Source: Flavobacterium sp. Root186 (GTDB lineage Bacteria > Bacteroidota > Bacteroidia > Flavobacteriales > Flavobacteriaceae). From it: a stretch of DNA of 64,000 bases. The translations under genes and the position numbers were made by a program. The stretch is from the NCBI RefSeq assembly GCF_001428525.1, contig NZ_LMHW01000010.1, forward strand, positions 483,269 through 547,268, given 5' to 3'. The first letter of the stretch is position 1; each line of letters begins with the position of its first letter. The notes beneath the pieces are model-generated. The model was given only the letters and a program-made list of their open reading frames with translations, ran no database searches and had not been told where the DNA came from. Below are positions 1 through 8,310 of the stretch, one piece after another.

Positions 1-143
1 AGGGCAAAAAACACTTGTAAATGAATATTTCAGATCATTGCCAAAGCTTTAGTCTTCAGCTATGTTTGATTTACAAGTAAATCTTATATCCCTTCTAATA
101 AGACAAAGAAACCTATGTTTCTATGTGTTTAAATAAAAGCGCA

Positions 144-920
144 ATGAAGAATATTCTATCAACTTCAAACTTAACTATTGGATACAAATCCAAGAAAACA
201 ACTGTGACTATTGCTGAAGACCTTAATTTAAATTTAAGTTCAGGAAAACTTATTTCTTTGATTGGAGCAAATGGAATAGGAAAATCGACTTTGTTGCGTA
301 CTATTACCGGAATTCAGCATCCTTTATCTGGGAATGTATATTTGAATGATAAAAATATTGCAACATATAAACCTTTAGATTTAGCACAGAATTTAAGTTT
401 GGTTTTAACCGAAAAATTACCGCCAAGCAATCTCTCTGTTTTTGAATTAGTGGCGCTTGGTCGTCAGCCTTATACTAATTGGGTTGGAACTTTAACCCAA
501 ACGGATATCGAAAAAGTTCAAGAAGCAATGGAGCTGACACAAATCGAACATCTTTCGCATAAAAAGCATTACGAAATAAGTGATGGACAATTGCAAAAGG
601 TTTTAATTGCCAGAGCTTTGGCACAAGATACTCCGCTGATTATTTTAGATGAACCAACAACGCATCTTGATTTACTTCATAAAGTTTCATTGTTTAAATT
701 GCTGAAAAAATTAACGCAGGAAACTCAAAAATGCATTTTGTTTTCAACACACGATATTGATTTAGCAATACAATTAAGTGACGAAATGATTGTCATGACG
801 CCGGAAAATGTTGTTCAGGACGAACCTTGTAATTTAATTTCAAACGGAAGTTTTGAAGCTTTATTCAAAGATGAACATATTATTTTTGATGCCGAAAAAG
901 GGAAGTTTATTGTGACTTAG
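144..920 (+). CDS. ABC transporter ATP-binding protein, FecE/HmuV-like iron-chelate or cobalamin importer class
   Basis: Cytoplasmic ATPase subunit of an importer, about 258 residues, the usual size for FecE/FhuC/BtuD/HmuV proteins, which power uptake of ferric siderophores, heme or vitamin B12 through an inner-membrane permease. Walker A is GANGIGKST (residues 41-49), Walker B reads LIILDEPTTHLD, and the H-loop is STHD. The signature motif is ISDGQ instead of the usual LSGGQ. An in-frame ATG at 123 would add seven residues; 144 is preferred because the first conserved strand begins just after it. A permease and binding protein would be expected upstream, outside the window. The stop overlaps the convergent gene by 4 bases. 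The substrate cannot be told from sequence alone. Confidence 0.85.
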   Translation: MKNILSTSNLTIGYKSKKTTVTIAEDLNLNLSSGKLISLIGANGIGKSTLLRTITGIQHPLSGNVYLNDKNIATYKPLDLAQNLSLVLTEKLPPSNLSVFELVALGRQPYTNWVGTLTQTDIEKVQEAMELTQIEHLSHKKHYEISDGQLQKVLIARALAQDTPLIILDEPTTHLDLLHKVSLFKLLKKLTQETQKCILFSTHDIDLAIQLSDEMIVMTPENVVQDEPCNLISNGSFEALFKDEHIIFDAEKGKFIVT

Positions 921-1396
921 ATTATATTATTTTCTTTCTTAAATCTATTTCGATGAATTCTAAGAACAATGCTTAATTCACTTGCGTCAGTATTTAATTC
1001 ATTAAGATCAAATTTCATTACCTTACTAGATTCAATAACATAATAAATGAAAAAATCGGTGCTGGACTTGCCGTAGAATTTCGTATCAACTCTTTCGTTT
1101 TCAATATTATTCCAAGGAATAAGTTCTTCATTTTTGTACTGAATTCCTTTAGAGTTAATTCGAAACTGAACTTCATTAATTTTCTTTAGCAATTTTGATG
1201 CTTTGTAAACTAAAAATAGAATAATTGGCAATAATAAAAAGAATACTATGAAAGTATTTTTATTTGTAAGGGAATAAATTGCAAAGAAGAAAAGTCCCAT
1301 TGCAGCTAAAAGCCGAGTATAAATTGTAGTTTGAGAATAATAAATTAATTTTTCTTTAGAAAAACTAAGATTGTTTTCGTCTATAAGAGGTCTCAT
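917..1396 (-). CDS. small two-TM membrane protein, PH-like fold suspected
   Basis: A 159-residue protein that I do not recognise with certainty. Two adjacent hydrophobic segments (about residues 28-45 and 48-66) are followed by a soluble domain with a strand pattern such as FRINSKGIQYKNEELIPWNN, which resembles the C-terminal PH-like part of small STM3941/YcxB-type membrane proteins. It lies 1 base downstream of trmL on the same strand, so the two are probably co-transcribed. Its stop overlaps the convergent ABC ATPase gene by 4 bases. Function unknown. Confidence 0.7.
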   Translation of the reverse strand: MRPLIDENNLSFSKEKLIYYSQTTIYTRLLAAMGLFFFAIYSLTNKNTFIVFFLLLPIILFLVYKASKLLKKINEVQFRINSKGIQYKNEELIPWNNIENERVDTKFYGKSSTDFFIYYVIESSKVMKFDLNELNTDASELSIVLRIHRNRFKKENNII

Positions 1397-1397
1397 A

Positions 1398-1853
1398 TTA
1401 TTTCTTTAACCCAATCTGTCTCTTAGCTTCACCAACAACAAAAGCAACAGAATTCGCAATATTAAAAGAGCGAATAAGCGGTGACATCGGAATGGTTAAA
1501 TGATTTTCAAATCGGGCCATAAATTCTTTGCTTAAACCAACGCTTTCCTTTCCAAAAACTAACCAGTCACCATCCTGAAATTCATTTTCTAAATACGATT
1601 TGTCAGAATGAGAACTCATTAAAAACACACGGGAATGATCCGGAATTTGTTGTACCCATTCCTCTACGTTTTGATATTCGGTTACATCAAGATGAACCCA
1701 ATAATCCAAGCCGGAACGTTTTAGGTTTTTATCATTAATTACAAAACCAAAAGGATGAATTAAATGCAGTCGGCTTTCAGTTCCTACGCACAATCTTCCA
1801 ATGTTTCCGGTATTATTTGGTATTTCTGGTTCTACAAGAACTACGTTTAGCAT
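1398..1853 (-). CDS. trmL: tRNA (cytidine/uridine-34-2'-O)-methyltransferase TrmL
   Basis: SPOUT-class methyltransferase that 2'-O-methylates the wobble base (C34 or U34) of tRNA-Leu isoacceptors with SAM. It has 151 residues, normal for TrmL (YibK). Three SPOUT motifs are visible: EPEIPNNTGNIGR (8-20), LVFGKESVGL (98-107) and IPMSPLIRSFNIANSVA (121-137), which together form the trefoil-knot cofactor site. It starts with ATG at 1853 and is followed 1 base later by the small membrane protein gene. Assignment to TrmL rather than another SPOUT enzyme rests on length and the motif 3 context. Confidence 0.92.
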   Translation of the reverse strand: MLNVVLVEPEIPNNTGNIGRLCVGTESRLHLIHPFGFVINDKNLKRSGLDYWVHLDVTEYQNVEEWVQQIPDHSRVFLMSSHSDKSYLENEFQDGDWLVFGKESVGLSKEFMARFENHLTIPMSPLIRSFNIANSVAFVVGEAKRQIGLKK

Positions 1854-1905
1854 TTTTTTGAATTATGAGTTATAAGTTATGAATTTCTAAGAAATTATCT
1901 AATTA

Positions 1906-2481
1906 TCAAATTGACACATTATCAAATTGATCTACTTCGAGAACCTCTCCGGCTTTTAAGTTCTGCAAATATACATTTCCTATCCGAACACGAACTAAAC
2001 GTAAAGTGGGAAAACCAACTGCGGCAGTCATTTTGCGAACCTGACGAAATTTTCCTTCGTTTACAGTAATCGAAGCCCAGGAAGTTGGGCCGTGTCGTTC
2101 GTCTCTGATTTTTTTTGCCCTCGGTCCAAAATCAGGAATTTCAGTAACAATAAAAGCAGAGCAGGGTTTTGTTTTATATTTTCCGCCTTCAAAACCTATT
2201 TCAACACCTTTTTGCAATTGTTCAATCGCTTCGGGCGTAATGATTCCGTCAACCTGAACATAATATTCTTTATCGACTTTTTTGCTTCTTATCTGCTCGC
2301 TTACTTTTCCGTCAGTTGTAAGTAAAAGCAAACCTTCAGAATCTTCATCGAGTCTTCCAATTGCCATTGTACCTTCGGGAAAATCATGAAGTTCGCCCAA
2401 AAGCTTTTTCTTTCTTTTCAATTCATAAATAAATTGGCTTAAATAGCCGTAAGGTTTAAAAAGAATGAAGTGTCGGTGCAT
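1906..2481 (-). CDS. rluE: RsuA/RluE-family rRNA pseudouridine synthase
   Basis: Converts a uridine to pseudouridine in ribosomal RNA. It has 191 residues with no N-terminal S4 domain, as in RluE, which modifies 23S rRNA (U2457 in E. coli). The opening LFKPYGYLSQF matches the family's start, and AIGRLDEDSEGLLLLTTDG (residues 40-58) holds the catalytic aspartate D45. RQVRKMTAAVGFPTLRLVR near the C-terminus is the usual family ending. Another RsuA-family target remains possible. It is transcribed with the trmL group but separated from it by about 50 bases of A/T-rich repeat-like sequence. Confidence 0.85.
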   Translation of the reverse strand: MHRHFILFKPYGYLSQFIYELKRKKKLLGELHDFPEGTMAIGRLDEDSEGLLLLTTDGKVSEQIRSKKVDKEYYVQVDGIITPEAIEQLQKGVEIGFEGGKYKTKPCSAFIVTEIPDFGPRAKKIRDERHGPTSWASITVNEGKFRQVRKMTAAVGFPTLRLVRVRIGNVYLQNLKAGEVLEVDQFDNVSI

Positions 2482-2620
2482 GTTTTATTTTTTTGCAAAG
2501 ATAACCTTGTTTTTTCTTCATTAGAAATAATAGGGTAATAAACTAAATGCTATGTTAAACCACTTTCTTTTAAAATTTAAAATTCGTAATATTAAGATAG
2601 AAACTCAAAATAATAAGGAT

Positions 2621-2995
2621 ATGGAAACTAATAATTTAGGCTCTAAAAAGATAAATGGAGTACAAAAAGATATAGACGAAACAAAAGGAAAAAATATTTC
2701 ACACGACGGAAAAGCAGATGATGCCAACCTGAAAAAAGAGGTCGTAGCAGATAAGGACGGAAATAAAGAAGTTGTAGACAGAGCGAGAAATGAAAATGAA
2801 GATATTCGAAAAGTTAAGGACAGTATAAATCCAGATAACCCAAATGCTAATCGCGGAGTTTCTTCAGAAGATGAAGCAAAAAAAACAGTGGAGAATAAAG
2901 ACAGAAATTCTGATGTTGAACCAAACCGCTATCCAAATTCGCATCCGGACAATCATGAAGATCGTGGCAATATGAAATTAGATGAAGATAAATAA
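2621..2995 (+). CDS. small hydrophilic, probably disordered protein
   Basis: About 124 residues, extremely rich in Asn, Asp, Glu and Lys, with no Cys or Trp and no hydrophobic stretch, so it is probably intrinsically disordered and soluble. An in-frame ATG at 2552 would add 23 more ordinary residues; ATG 2621 is preferred because it sits just after AAGGAT and begins the uniform low-complexity part. It stands alone, divergent from the rluE-like gene and upstream of the SDR gene. It resembles stress-associated hydrophilic proteins in composition only. Function unknown. Confidence 0.6.
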   Translation: METNNLGSKKINGVQKDIDETKGKNISHDGKADDANLKKEVVADKDGNKEVVDRARNENEDIRKVKDSINPDNPNANRGVSSEDEAKKTVENKDRNSDVEPNRYPNSHPDNHEDRGNMKLDEDK

Positions 2996-3143
2996 TAAAG
3001 AAAATTTTCTTGATTTATGCGGTTTTAATGTCAAATAACATTTGATTATGATAAAGTCTTAATCTTATGGTAAACTCCGTTTTTGCTATGGTCAGCCATC
3101 AACATCTTCGTAAATTACAGTTACAAATTTAAATTTAAAGAAT

Positions 3144-3896
3144 ATGTCACTTTTAGAAAACAAAGTAGCTTTTGTATCTGGAGGCGGTTCAGGAATTGGA
3201 CGCGCAGTTGCAGAATCCTACGCTCGGGAAGGAGCAAAAGTTGTAGTTTCGGATATTAATGTTGAACACGGAGAAGAAACTGTAAAAATTATAAAAGAAA
3301 GTGGAGGAGAAGCCTTTTTTATAAAAGGTGATTCATCGAGTGCAAGTGATAACAAACACATGGTTGAGGTTACGGTTTCTAAATACGGCCGACTTGATAT
3401 TGCCTGCAACAATGCAGGAATGGGCGGTCCCGCCAAACCAACAGGAGAATATGAACCAGATGCCTGGGACCGCGTTATTGCACTTAATTTAAGCGGTGTT
3501 TTTTATGCCTGCCGTTATCAGTTAGAACAAATGGAAAAAAACGGCGGTGGAAGCATCGTTAATATCGCTTCTATTCACGGGCAAGTTGCCGCTCCGTTAA
3601 GTCCGGCTTATACTGCTTCTAAACATGGAGTTGTAGGGCTGACTAAAAATATTGCGGCAGAATATGCTCAGAAAAATATTCGCTGTAATGCCGTAGGTCC
3701 CGGTTATATCGAAACGGCATTGCTAAAAGATAATTTGAATAATGATGCAATGAATGCCGTTGCTGCAAAAGCGCCGATGAATCGTTTAGGGACTGCTGAG
3801 GAAATTGCCGAACTGGTAACCTTTTTAAGTTCTGAAAAGTCTTCTTTTACAACAGGAAGTTACATTATTGCCGATGGTGGTTATACTGCAATCTAA
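3144..3896 (+). CDS. SDR-family oxidoreductase (NAD(P)-dependent)
   Basis: Classical short-chain dehydrogenase of 250 residues, cytosolic. The nucleotide loop is GGGSGIGRAV (about residues 14-23), followed by the NNAG motif, the catalytic serine in NIASIHGQ and the YTASKHG catalytic Tyr-Lys pair. The C-terminal PGYIETALL segment and SSEKSSFTTGSYIIADGGY ending are typical of the 3-oxoacyl-ACP reductase/glucose dehydrogenase-like branch. A candidate intrinsic terminator follows within 30 bases, and the gene looks monocistronic. Substrate not predictable from sequence. Confidence 0.88.
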   Translation: MSLLENKVAFVSGGGSGIGRAVAESYAREGAKVVVSDINVEHGEETVKIIKESGGEAFFIKGDSSSASDNKHMVEVTVSKYGRLDIACNNAGMGGPAKPTGEYEPDAWDRVIALNLSGVFYACRYQLEQMEKNGGGSIVNIASIHGQVAAPLSPAYTASKHGVVGLTKNIAAEYAQKNIRCNAVGPGYIETALLKDNLNNDAMNAVAAKAPMNRLGTAEEIAELVTFLSSEKSSFTTGSYIIADGGYTAI

Positions 3897-3920
3897 TTTT
3901 CTGTATTACATAATTTAGAA

Positions 3921-3951
3921 AAAAGCTGTTCTGTTGAGAACAGCTTTTTTT
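3921..3951 (+). terminator. intrinsic terminator after the SDR gene
   Basis: A perfect 12-base inverted repeat (arms 3921-3932 and 3937-3948, core AGCTGTTCT) with a 4-base loop ends in a T-run. Confidence 0.85.
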
Positions 3952-4160
3952 ATTGCAAATAATTTGAAATAAAGTTTTTTCTTATAAAAATAAAACTTTA
4001 TGTCTTGATTTTATAATTATTAAAAAATAGTGTGAAAACGCATTCTGCCTAAATCAGAAAAATTTTAGAATGCACAATTAGATTTCTTGTTGATAAATAT
4101 TTATGTAAAAACTTACAATTAATTTAAGTTTTTACAATATTCCCTTAACTTTAAAGAGTA

Positions 4161-4168
4161 TAACTTTG
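4161..4168 (+). promoter_or_regulatory. candidate -7 box upstream of the T9SS nuclease gene
   Basis: TAACTTTG fits the Bacteroidota TAnnTTTG consensus and lies 26 bases before the start codon. No clear TTG -33 element is seen. The 298-base gap from 3897 to 4194 otherwise holds only the terminator at 3921 and A/T-rich sequence. Confidence 0.35.
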
Positions 4169-4194
4169 ATTTCTAAACCCCTATTTTTAAATTT

Positions 4195-7100
4195 ATGAAA
4201 AACATTTACTCAATTCGCCATCTCGTGGCTTTTTTAAGTTTTTTTTGTTGTTCACTAAGTCTGGTTGCGCAAACCTTTCCAACTCCTCAGGATTTGCCTT
4301 ATCAGCAGAATTTTTCTATTGCTCCAAGTATTACAGCATATCCTGCTGGATTTCAAGGATGGACAGCAAGTACAGTTCCAGGATCTGCTTTTAATACAAA
4401 TGCAGCATTAGTGGCAGACAGACCTTTAGTTGCCAACAGTACAGCCGCAACTACAAGCGGTAATTTTCATAATTATGATGGCAAAATTGGTTTTTTAAAT
4501 ACAGGTTCATTAGACCTTGCAATTGGTTTTGCTTTTGATGCAACCGGAGAAACAGCAATACAAGTGCAATACGATGCCGCGACAATTCGTAATCCTTATG
4601 ATGCAGCCGCAAGCAGTACTCGTATAAATGAAATGGTATTGCAATATAGAGTGGGTACTAGTACTCCATTTATTACATTACTGTCAACTGCTTATCAAAA
4701 TAATGATGTAAAGCAGACAACTACCATTACAACTCCTCAAAACTCAAAAACCATAAAAGTAACTTTACCAGCTGAGTGCGACAATCAGCCAATAGTTCAA
4801 ATTCGATGGATTTCCAGACAAGTTTCAGGATCAGGTTCGCGACCTTCGTTTTCAATTGATAATATCGATATTAAAAGTGATGTTGCAGCTCCGGTAAATG
4901 CAGCAGGCTATCCAAAAGCAGATAACATTTTAGCACAAAGCTTTGATTTTATTAATAAAGTAGACGAACCGGCAAAAACGTATTATGTATTATTACCGGG
5001 CGGAAGTGCAGAACCCACAATTGCTCAGATAAAAGCAGGACAGGATGCAGCAGGAACGGCAGCTTTACAATCTGGATTTTTAGATATTACAGATCCATCT
5101 CTGGAATATGTAAAAAGTTTTACAGGCTTAAGTTTAAGTACGGCGTATTCTGTTTTTTCTATTTCCGAAGATCCTTATGGAAATATTCAGTCTACCGTAA
5201 ATAGAATTGATGCAGCAACTTCAAGTGTAGCTCTTCCTAATTTAGTTCCTTCTGTTGTTTCTTTGAATTTAGGCTTTTCTGAAACAAACTTTGATTCAGA
5301 TATTTTTACGTACCAGCTTCAAGGCTTAAATCTTACAGATGATGTTATTTTAACTTCAACAGCAAACTTTACCATTTCTAAAGATAATACCACTTTTGCA
5401 TCGTCATTAACATTTGCAGCTGCAGATTTTGCTTCAAATGCCACTCCAACAATTTATGTAAAGTTTACACCAAATGCAATCAACAGTTTTACAGGAGAAA
5501 TTACACATGAATCAAATGGTGCAGCAACAAAAATTGTGACGCTGACAGGAGTAGGAATTAATCCTTATGTACAGGGATTTAATGACCCTAATGTTTTATC
5601 TAATAGCGGATGGACACAATATAACATTGCCGGAACGATAAACAAATGGTCGCCAACTACTGTTGCAAGAAATGTAAACTCAGGATCTGGAGCCGTTTTA
5701 ATGAATGGCTATTCTGATTCTGGACCCAGTAAAGATTGGCTGATTTCTCCAAAATTGCATTTAGATACTTTTGGACAATTTGCCTTATTATCTTTTTACT
5801 CTCGTAAATTTTATGCTGGTTCAGGTTTAAAATTAGTGGTATCTACTGATTATGATGGAAAAAGTAATCCGGAAACGGCAACCTGGACAGAATTACAAGG
5901 CAATTTTCCAACCGTTACAGGAACTTATACCAAATCGCAATACATCAAATTAAATGATTACAAAACAAGCCATACTTATTTAGCCTGGGTTTATGAAACT
6001 ACAGCTGGCGGAACTAATTTCGCAGCCGAGTGGTCATTAGACGATGTGGCAATTACGAATGAAGCGGGTTATGTAGCTTCAAATCCTGTTTTGGACTTTG
6101 GAGATGTTGCACAAAATACAATTTCTGCAAGTCAGTCTTTTATTCTTAAAGCCGAAGGTCATGACAATATTACAATTACAGCTCCGGCATCTTTTGAATT
6201 GTCGTTGGATAATATTTCATTTCACTCCAGCATTTTAGTTACAACTGTCGATGCAGCAGCCGGAAAAACACTTTACGCAAGATTTGTACCCACTACAAAA
6301 GAACTTTTAATCTCTGGAACACTAACAGTAACCGGGACTTCATTAAACAAACAAATTGGTTTATTGACCGGTTCTTCTTTACCAAAAGCAGATACTTTTG
6401 ATGTCGTAACTTATAATTTAGAATTTTTTGGAACTGATGTAAAAGGAACTGACGGAGTAGAATTTGGTCCAACAGATGATGCCTTACAAATTGATAATGT
6501 TGCCAAAATAATGAACAAATTAAATGCAGACGTTTATGTAGTTCAGGAAGTTTCTGATGATCCGTCGATTGATGCTTTAATTCAAAAAATAAATATTAAC
6601 GGAAAAACATTTGACAAAACAACTTCGACATCATGGTCGTATTCTTTTGAGGCACCAGATCCGAATTTCCCTCCGCAAAAATTAGTTGTACTTTATAACA
6701 CGCAGACAACAACAGTAAAAAAGACTCGTGTTATGTTTAAAGAGTTTTATGATGAAGTTCGTGCCGGAACAAAAACGTTACCGAATTATCCTGGCGGAAA
6801 TGGTTCTAGCTTTTTCTCTTCTGGACGTTTGCCGTATTTAGTAACAATAGAAACTAATATGGGTGGATTTACAAAAGAAATCAATTTGGTAGATCTTCAC
6901 GCGCGTGCCAACAGCGGAACCGATATTTCAAGATATAACATGCGTAAATATGATGCTCAGGTTTTAAAAGACAGTTTAGATGCGCATTATTCAAATTCTA
7001 ATTTAATTATTTTAGGAGATTATAATGATGATGTAAAAGCATCTGTCATTACGCCAAATCCTTCCTCTTACGAAAGTTTTGTTACAGATACGAATAACTA

Positions 7101-7605
7101 CAATGCACTTACTTTAGGAATCAGTCAGGCTGGTGCTTACAGTTTTTTAAGTTCAGGCGGATTTTTAGATCATATTATTATTTCTAATGAATTAAGCGAT
7201 CAGTATATTCCTAACTCCATTGCAGTTTACGATCCTCGTAATGATATTCCGAGTTATACGACAACAACATCAGATCACGGGCCTGTAATTGCTCGTTTTG
7301 AATTAAAACAAGATGTTTTATCGACTCCTGATTTTGGAACTAAAAACGGATTTTTTGTAACAGCCTATCCAAATCCGGCAGTTGATGATTTAAATTTCGC
7401 AGTAAAAACAAGCGAAAACAGAAACTTTAAATTAAGACTTTACGATATAAACGGACGTGTATTAGGAAATTCTATTGAAATTAAAAGCAGTCAGGAACTT
7501 TCAAATACCGTAATGTCAGTTCGTAATTTATATCCGGGACTTTACATTTATACTTTATCAGAAAATAATAAAGTAATTTATAAAGAAAAAATCCTGAAGA
7601 AATAA
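4195..7605 (+). CDS. secreted multidomain endonuclease/exonuclease/phosphatase-family protein with T9SS sorting domain
   Basis: A 1136-residue exported protein. Residues 1-26 form a signal peptide ending LVAQ. The N-terminal half has beta-sandwich regions; about 462-615 looks like a choice-of-anchor-J/MAM-type module (DWLISPKLHL...EWSLDDVAI). From about residue 733 an EEP hydrolase domain appears: TYNLEFFG, VYVVQEV (catalytic Glu), LHARA, ILGDYNDD and a final SDHGPVIARF around 1026. The last 80 residues are a type A T9SS sorting domain (YPNPAVDDLNF to KEKILKK), so it should reach the cell surface or medium. A secreted nuclease acting on extracellular DNA is the likeliest role; a phosphodiesterase or phosphatase is the alternative. 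It is monocistronic with a shared bidirectional terminator. Confidence 0.88.
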   Translation: MKNIYSIRHLVAFLSFFCCSLSLVAQTFPTPQDLPYQQNFSIAPSITAYPAGFQGWTASTVPGSAFNTNAALVADRPLVANSTAATTSGNFHNYDGKIGFLNTGSLDLAIGFAFDATGETAIQVQYDAATIRNPYDAAASSTRINEMVLQYRVGTSTPFITLLSTAYQNNDVKQTTTITTPQNSKTIKVTLPAECDNQPIVQIRWISRQVSGSGSRPSFSIDNIDIKSDVAAPVNAAGYPKADNILAQSFDFINKVDEPAKTYYVLLPGGSAEPTIAQIKAGQDAAGTAALQSGFLDITDPSLEYVKSFTGLSLSTAYSVFSISEDPYGNIQSTVNRIDAATSSVALPNLVPSVVSLNLGFSETNFDSDIFTYQLQGLNLTDDVILTSTANFTISKDNTTFASSLTFAAADFASNATPTIYVKFTPNAINSFTGEITHESNGAATKIVTLTGVGINPYVQGFNDPNVLSNSGWTQYNIAGTINKWSPTTVARNVNSGSGAVLMNGYSDSGPSKDWLISPKLHLDTFGQFALLSFYSRKFYAGSGLKLVVSTDYDGKSNPETATWTELQGNFPTVTGTYTKSQYIKLNDYKTSHTYLAWVYETTAGGTNFAAEWSLDDVAITNEAGYVASNPVLDFGDVAQNTISASQSFILKAEGHDNITITAPASFELSLDNISFHSSILVTTVDAAAGKTLYARFVPTTKELLISGTLTVTGTSLNKQIGLLTGSSLPKADTFDVVTYNLEFFGTDVKGTDGVEFGPTDDALQIDNVAKIMNKLNADVYVVQEVSDDPSIDALIQKININGKTFDKTTSTSWSYSFEAPDPNFPPQKLVVLYNTQTTTVKKTRVMFKEFYDEVRAGTKTLPNYPGGNGSSFFSSGRLPYLVTIETNMGGFTKEINLVDLHARANSGTDISRYNMRKYDAQVLKDSLDAHYSNSNLIILGDYNDDVKASVITPNPSSYESFVTDTNNYNALTLGISQAGAYSFLSSGGFLDHIIISNELSDQYIPNSIAVYDPRNDIPSYTTTTSDHGPVIARFELKQDVLSTPDFGTKNGFFVTAYPNPAVDDLNFAVKTSENRNFKLRLYDINGRVLGNSIEIKSSQELSNTVMSVRNLYPGLYIYTLSENNKVIYKEKILKK

Positions 7606-7623
7606 GCTAAGGATTAATTCATA

Positions 7624-7656
7624 AAAAAGGCAGTTCAATTTGAACTGCCTTTTTGT
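7624..7656. terminator. bidirectional terminator between convergent genes
   Basis: A-run plus GGCAGTTC, loop AATTT, GAACTGCC plus T-run; symmetrical, so it can serve both the T9SS gene (+) and the mepB-like gene (-). Its stem nearly matches the terminator at 8242. Confidence 0.85.
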
Positions 7657-7661
7657 TTTTA

Positions 7662-8189
7662 TTATTTTCCAAGTAAAAACTTAGCCCGATTTATATCTAT
7701 TGGATCAGAAATGGGTAAAAAATAATCTAATTGCCATTGCTGGGTTTTTTGTGCCTGTTTGCTTGTTGTTTCATCCCAAGGCGGATAAACTCTCGTGGCT
7801 CTTATTCCTTCTTTTGCGATTGTAGTGAAAATTCCCTTTTTAAGCAAAATCTCTTTCGGAAAAATAAACTGCCCTAAAAGATTTTCTTTTTGAACACTTA
7901 CAATTACAAAATCTATTGTATCCAAATAATCAAAGGGTTCGATAATTCCAGCTTTATTTCGTTTCCATAAAGTTACAAACTGACCCGTTTTGGTAGGCGT
8001 AATTTTAGCCGATCTAAATTTCATCTGGCTTTCGCCGATTTTAAAATCAAAGGCGTCATATTCCTGACTTTCCTTTTCTGGTTGAGGTTCAGAACATTCG
8101 AAACCGCAAACGTCGTAAATCAGTTCTTTTGCAATTTGGAGATTTTTAGGAACAAATTTTAGATCTTTCCAATCCTTTTTTAGAGTCAT
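7662..8189 (-). CDS. MepB-family protein
   Basis: 175-residue soluble protein matching the MepB family (named after the third gene of the staphylococcal mepRAB locus), whose biochemical role is unknown. Family features visible are EYDAFDFKIG, KITPTKTGQFVTLWKR, FDYLDTIDFVIVSV, GQFIFPKEIL and a late RVYPPWD. No signal peptide or membrane segment. It is flanked by terminators on both sides and so is probably a single-gene unit. The family assignment is from recognition of these segments and the length, not from an alignment. Confidence 0.75.
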   Translation of the reverse strand: MTLKKDWKDLKFVPKNLQIAKELIYDVCGFECSEPQPEKESQEYDAFDFKIGESQMKFRSAKITPTKTGQFVTLWKRNKAGIIEPFDYLDTIDFVIVSVQKENLLGQFIFPKEILLKKGIFTTIAKEGIRATRVYPPWDETTSKQAQKTQQWQLDYFLPISDPIDINRAKFLLGK

Positions 8190-8241
8190 TTATTGGTTTA
8201 TTTTTCTTGCAAAATACAATAAATCAAACATTAATTCAATA

Positions 8242-8273
8242 AAAAATGCAGTTCAATTGAACTGCATTTTTGT
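8242..8273 (-). terminator. intrinsic terminator after the sigma-factor operon
   Basis: AAAAATGCAGTTC, AATT loop, GAACTGCATTTTT: a 13-base perfect inverted repeat just downstream of the 8311-10170 gene on the minus strand. The GCAGTTCAATTGAACTGC core is nearly the same as in the terminator at 7624. Confidence 0.85.
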
Positions 8274-8310
8274 TATATCTATTGGAATTAAAAACAATAA
8301 ACTATAGATA

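Noticed and set aside
2..52. Short open frame ending VNEYFRSLPKL at the left edge
   Set aside because: It could be the tail of a plus-strand gene cut by the window edge, but 16 codons are too few to support it.
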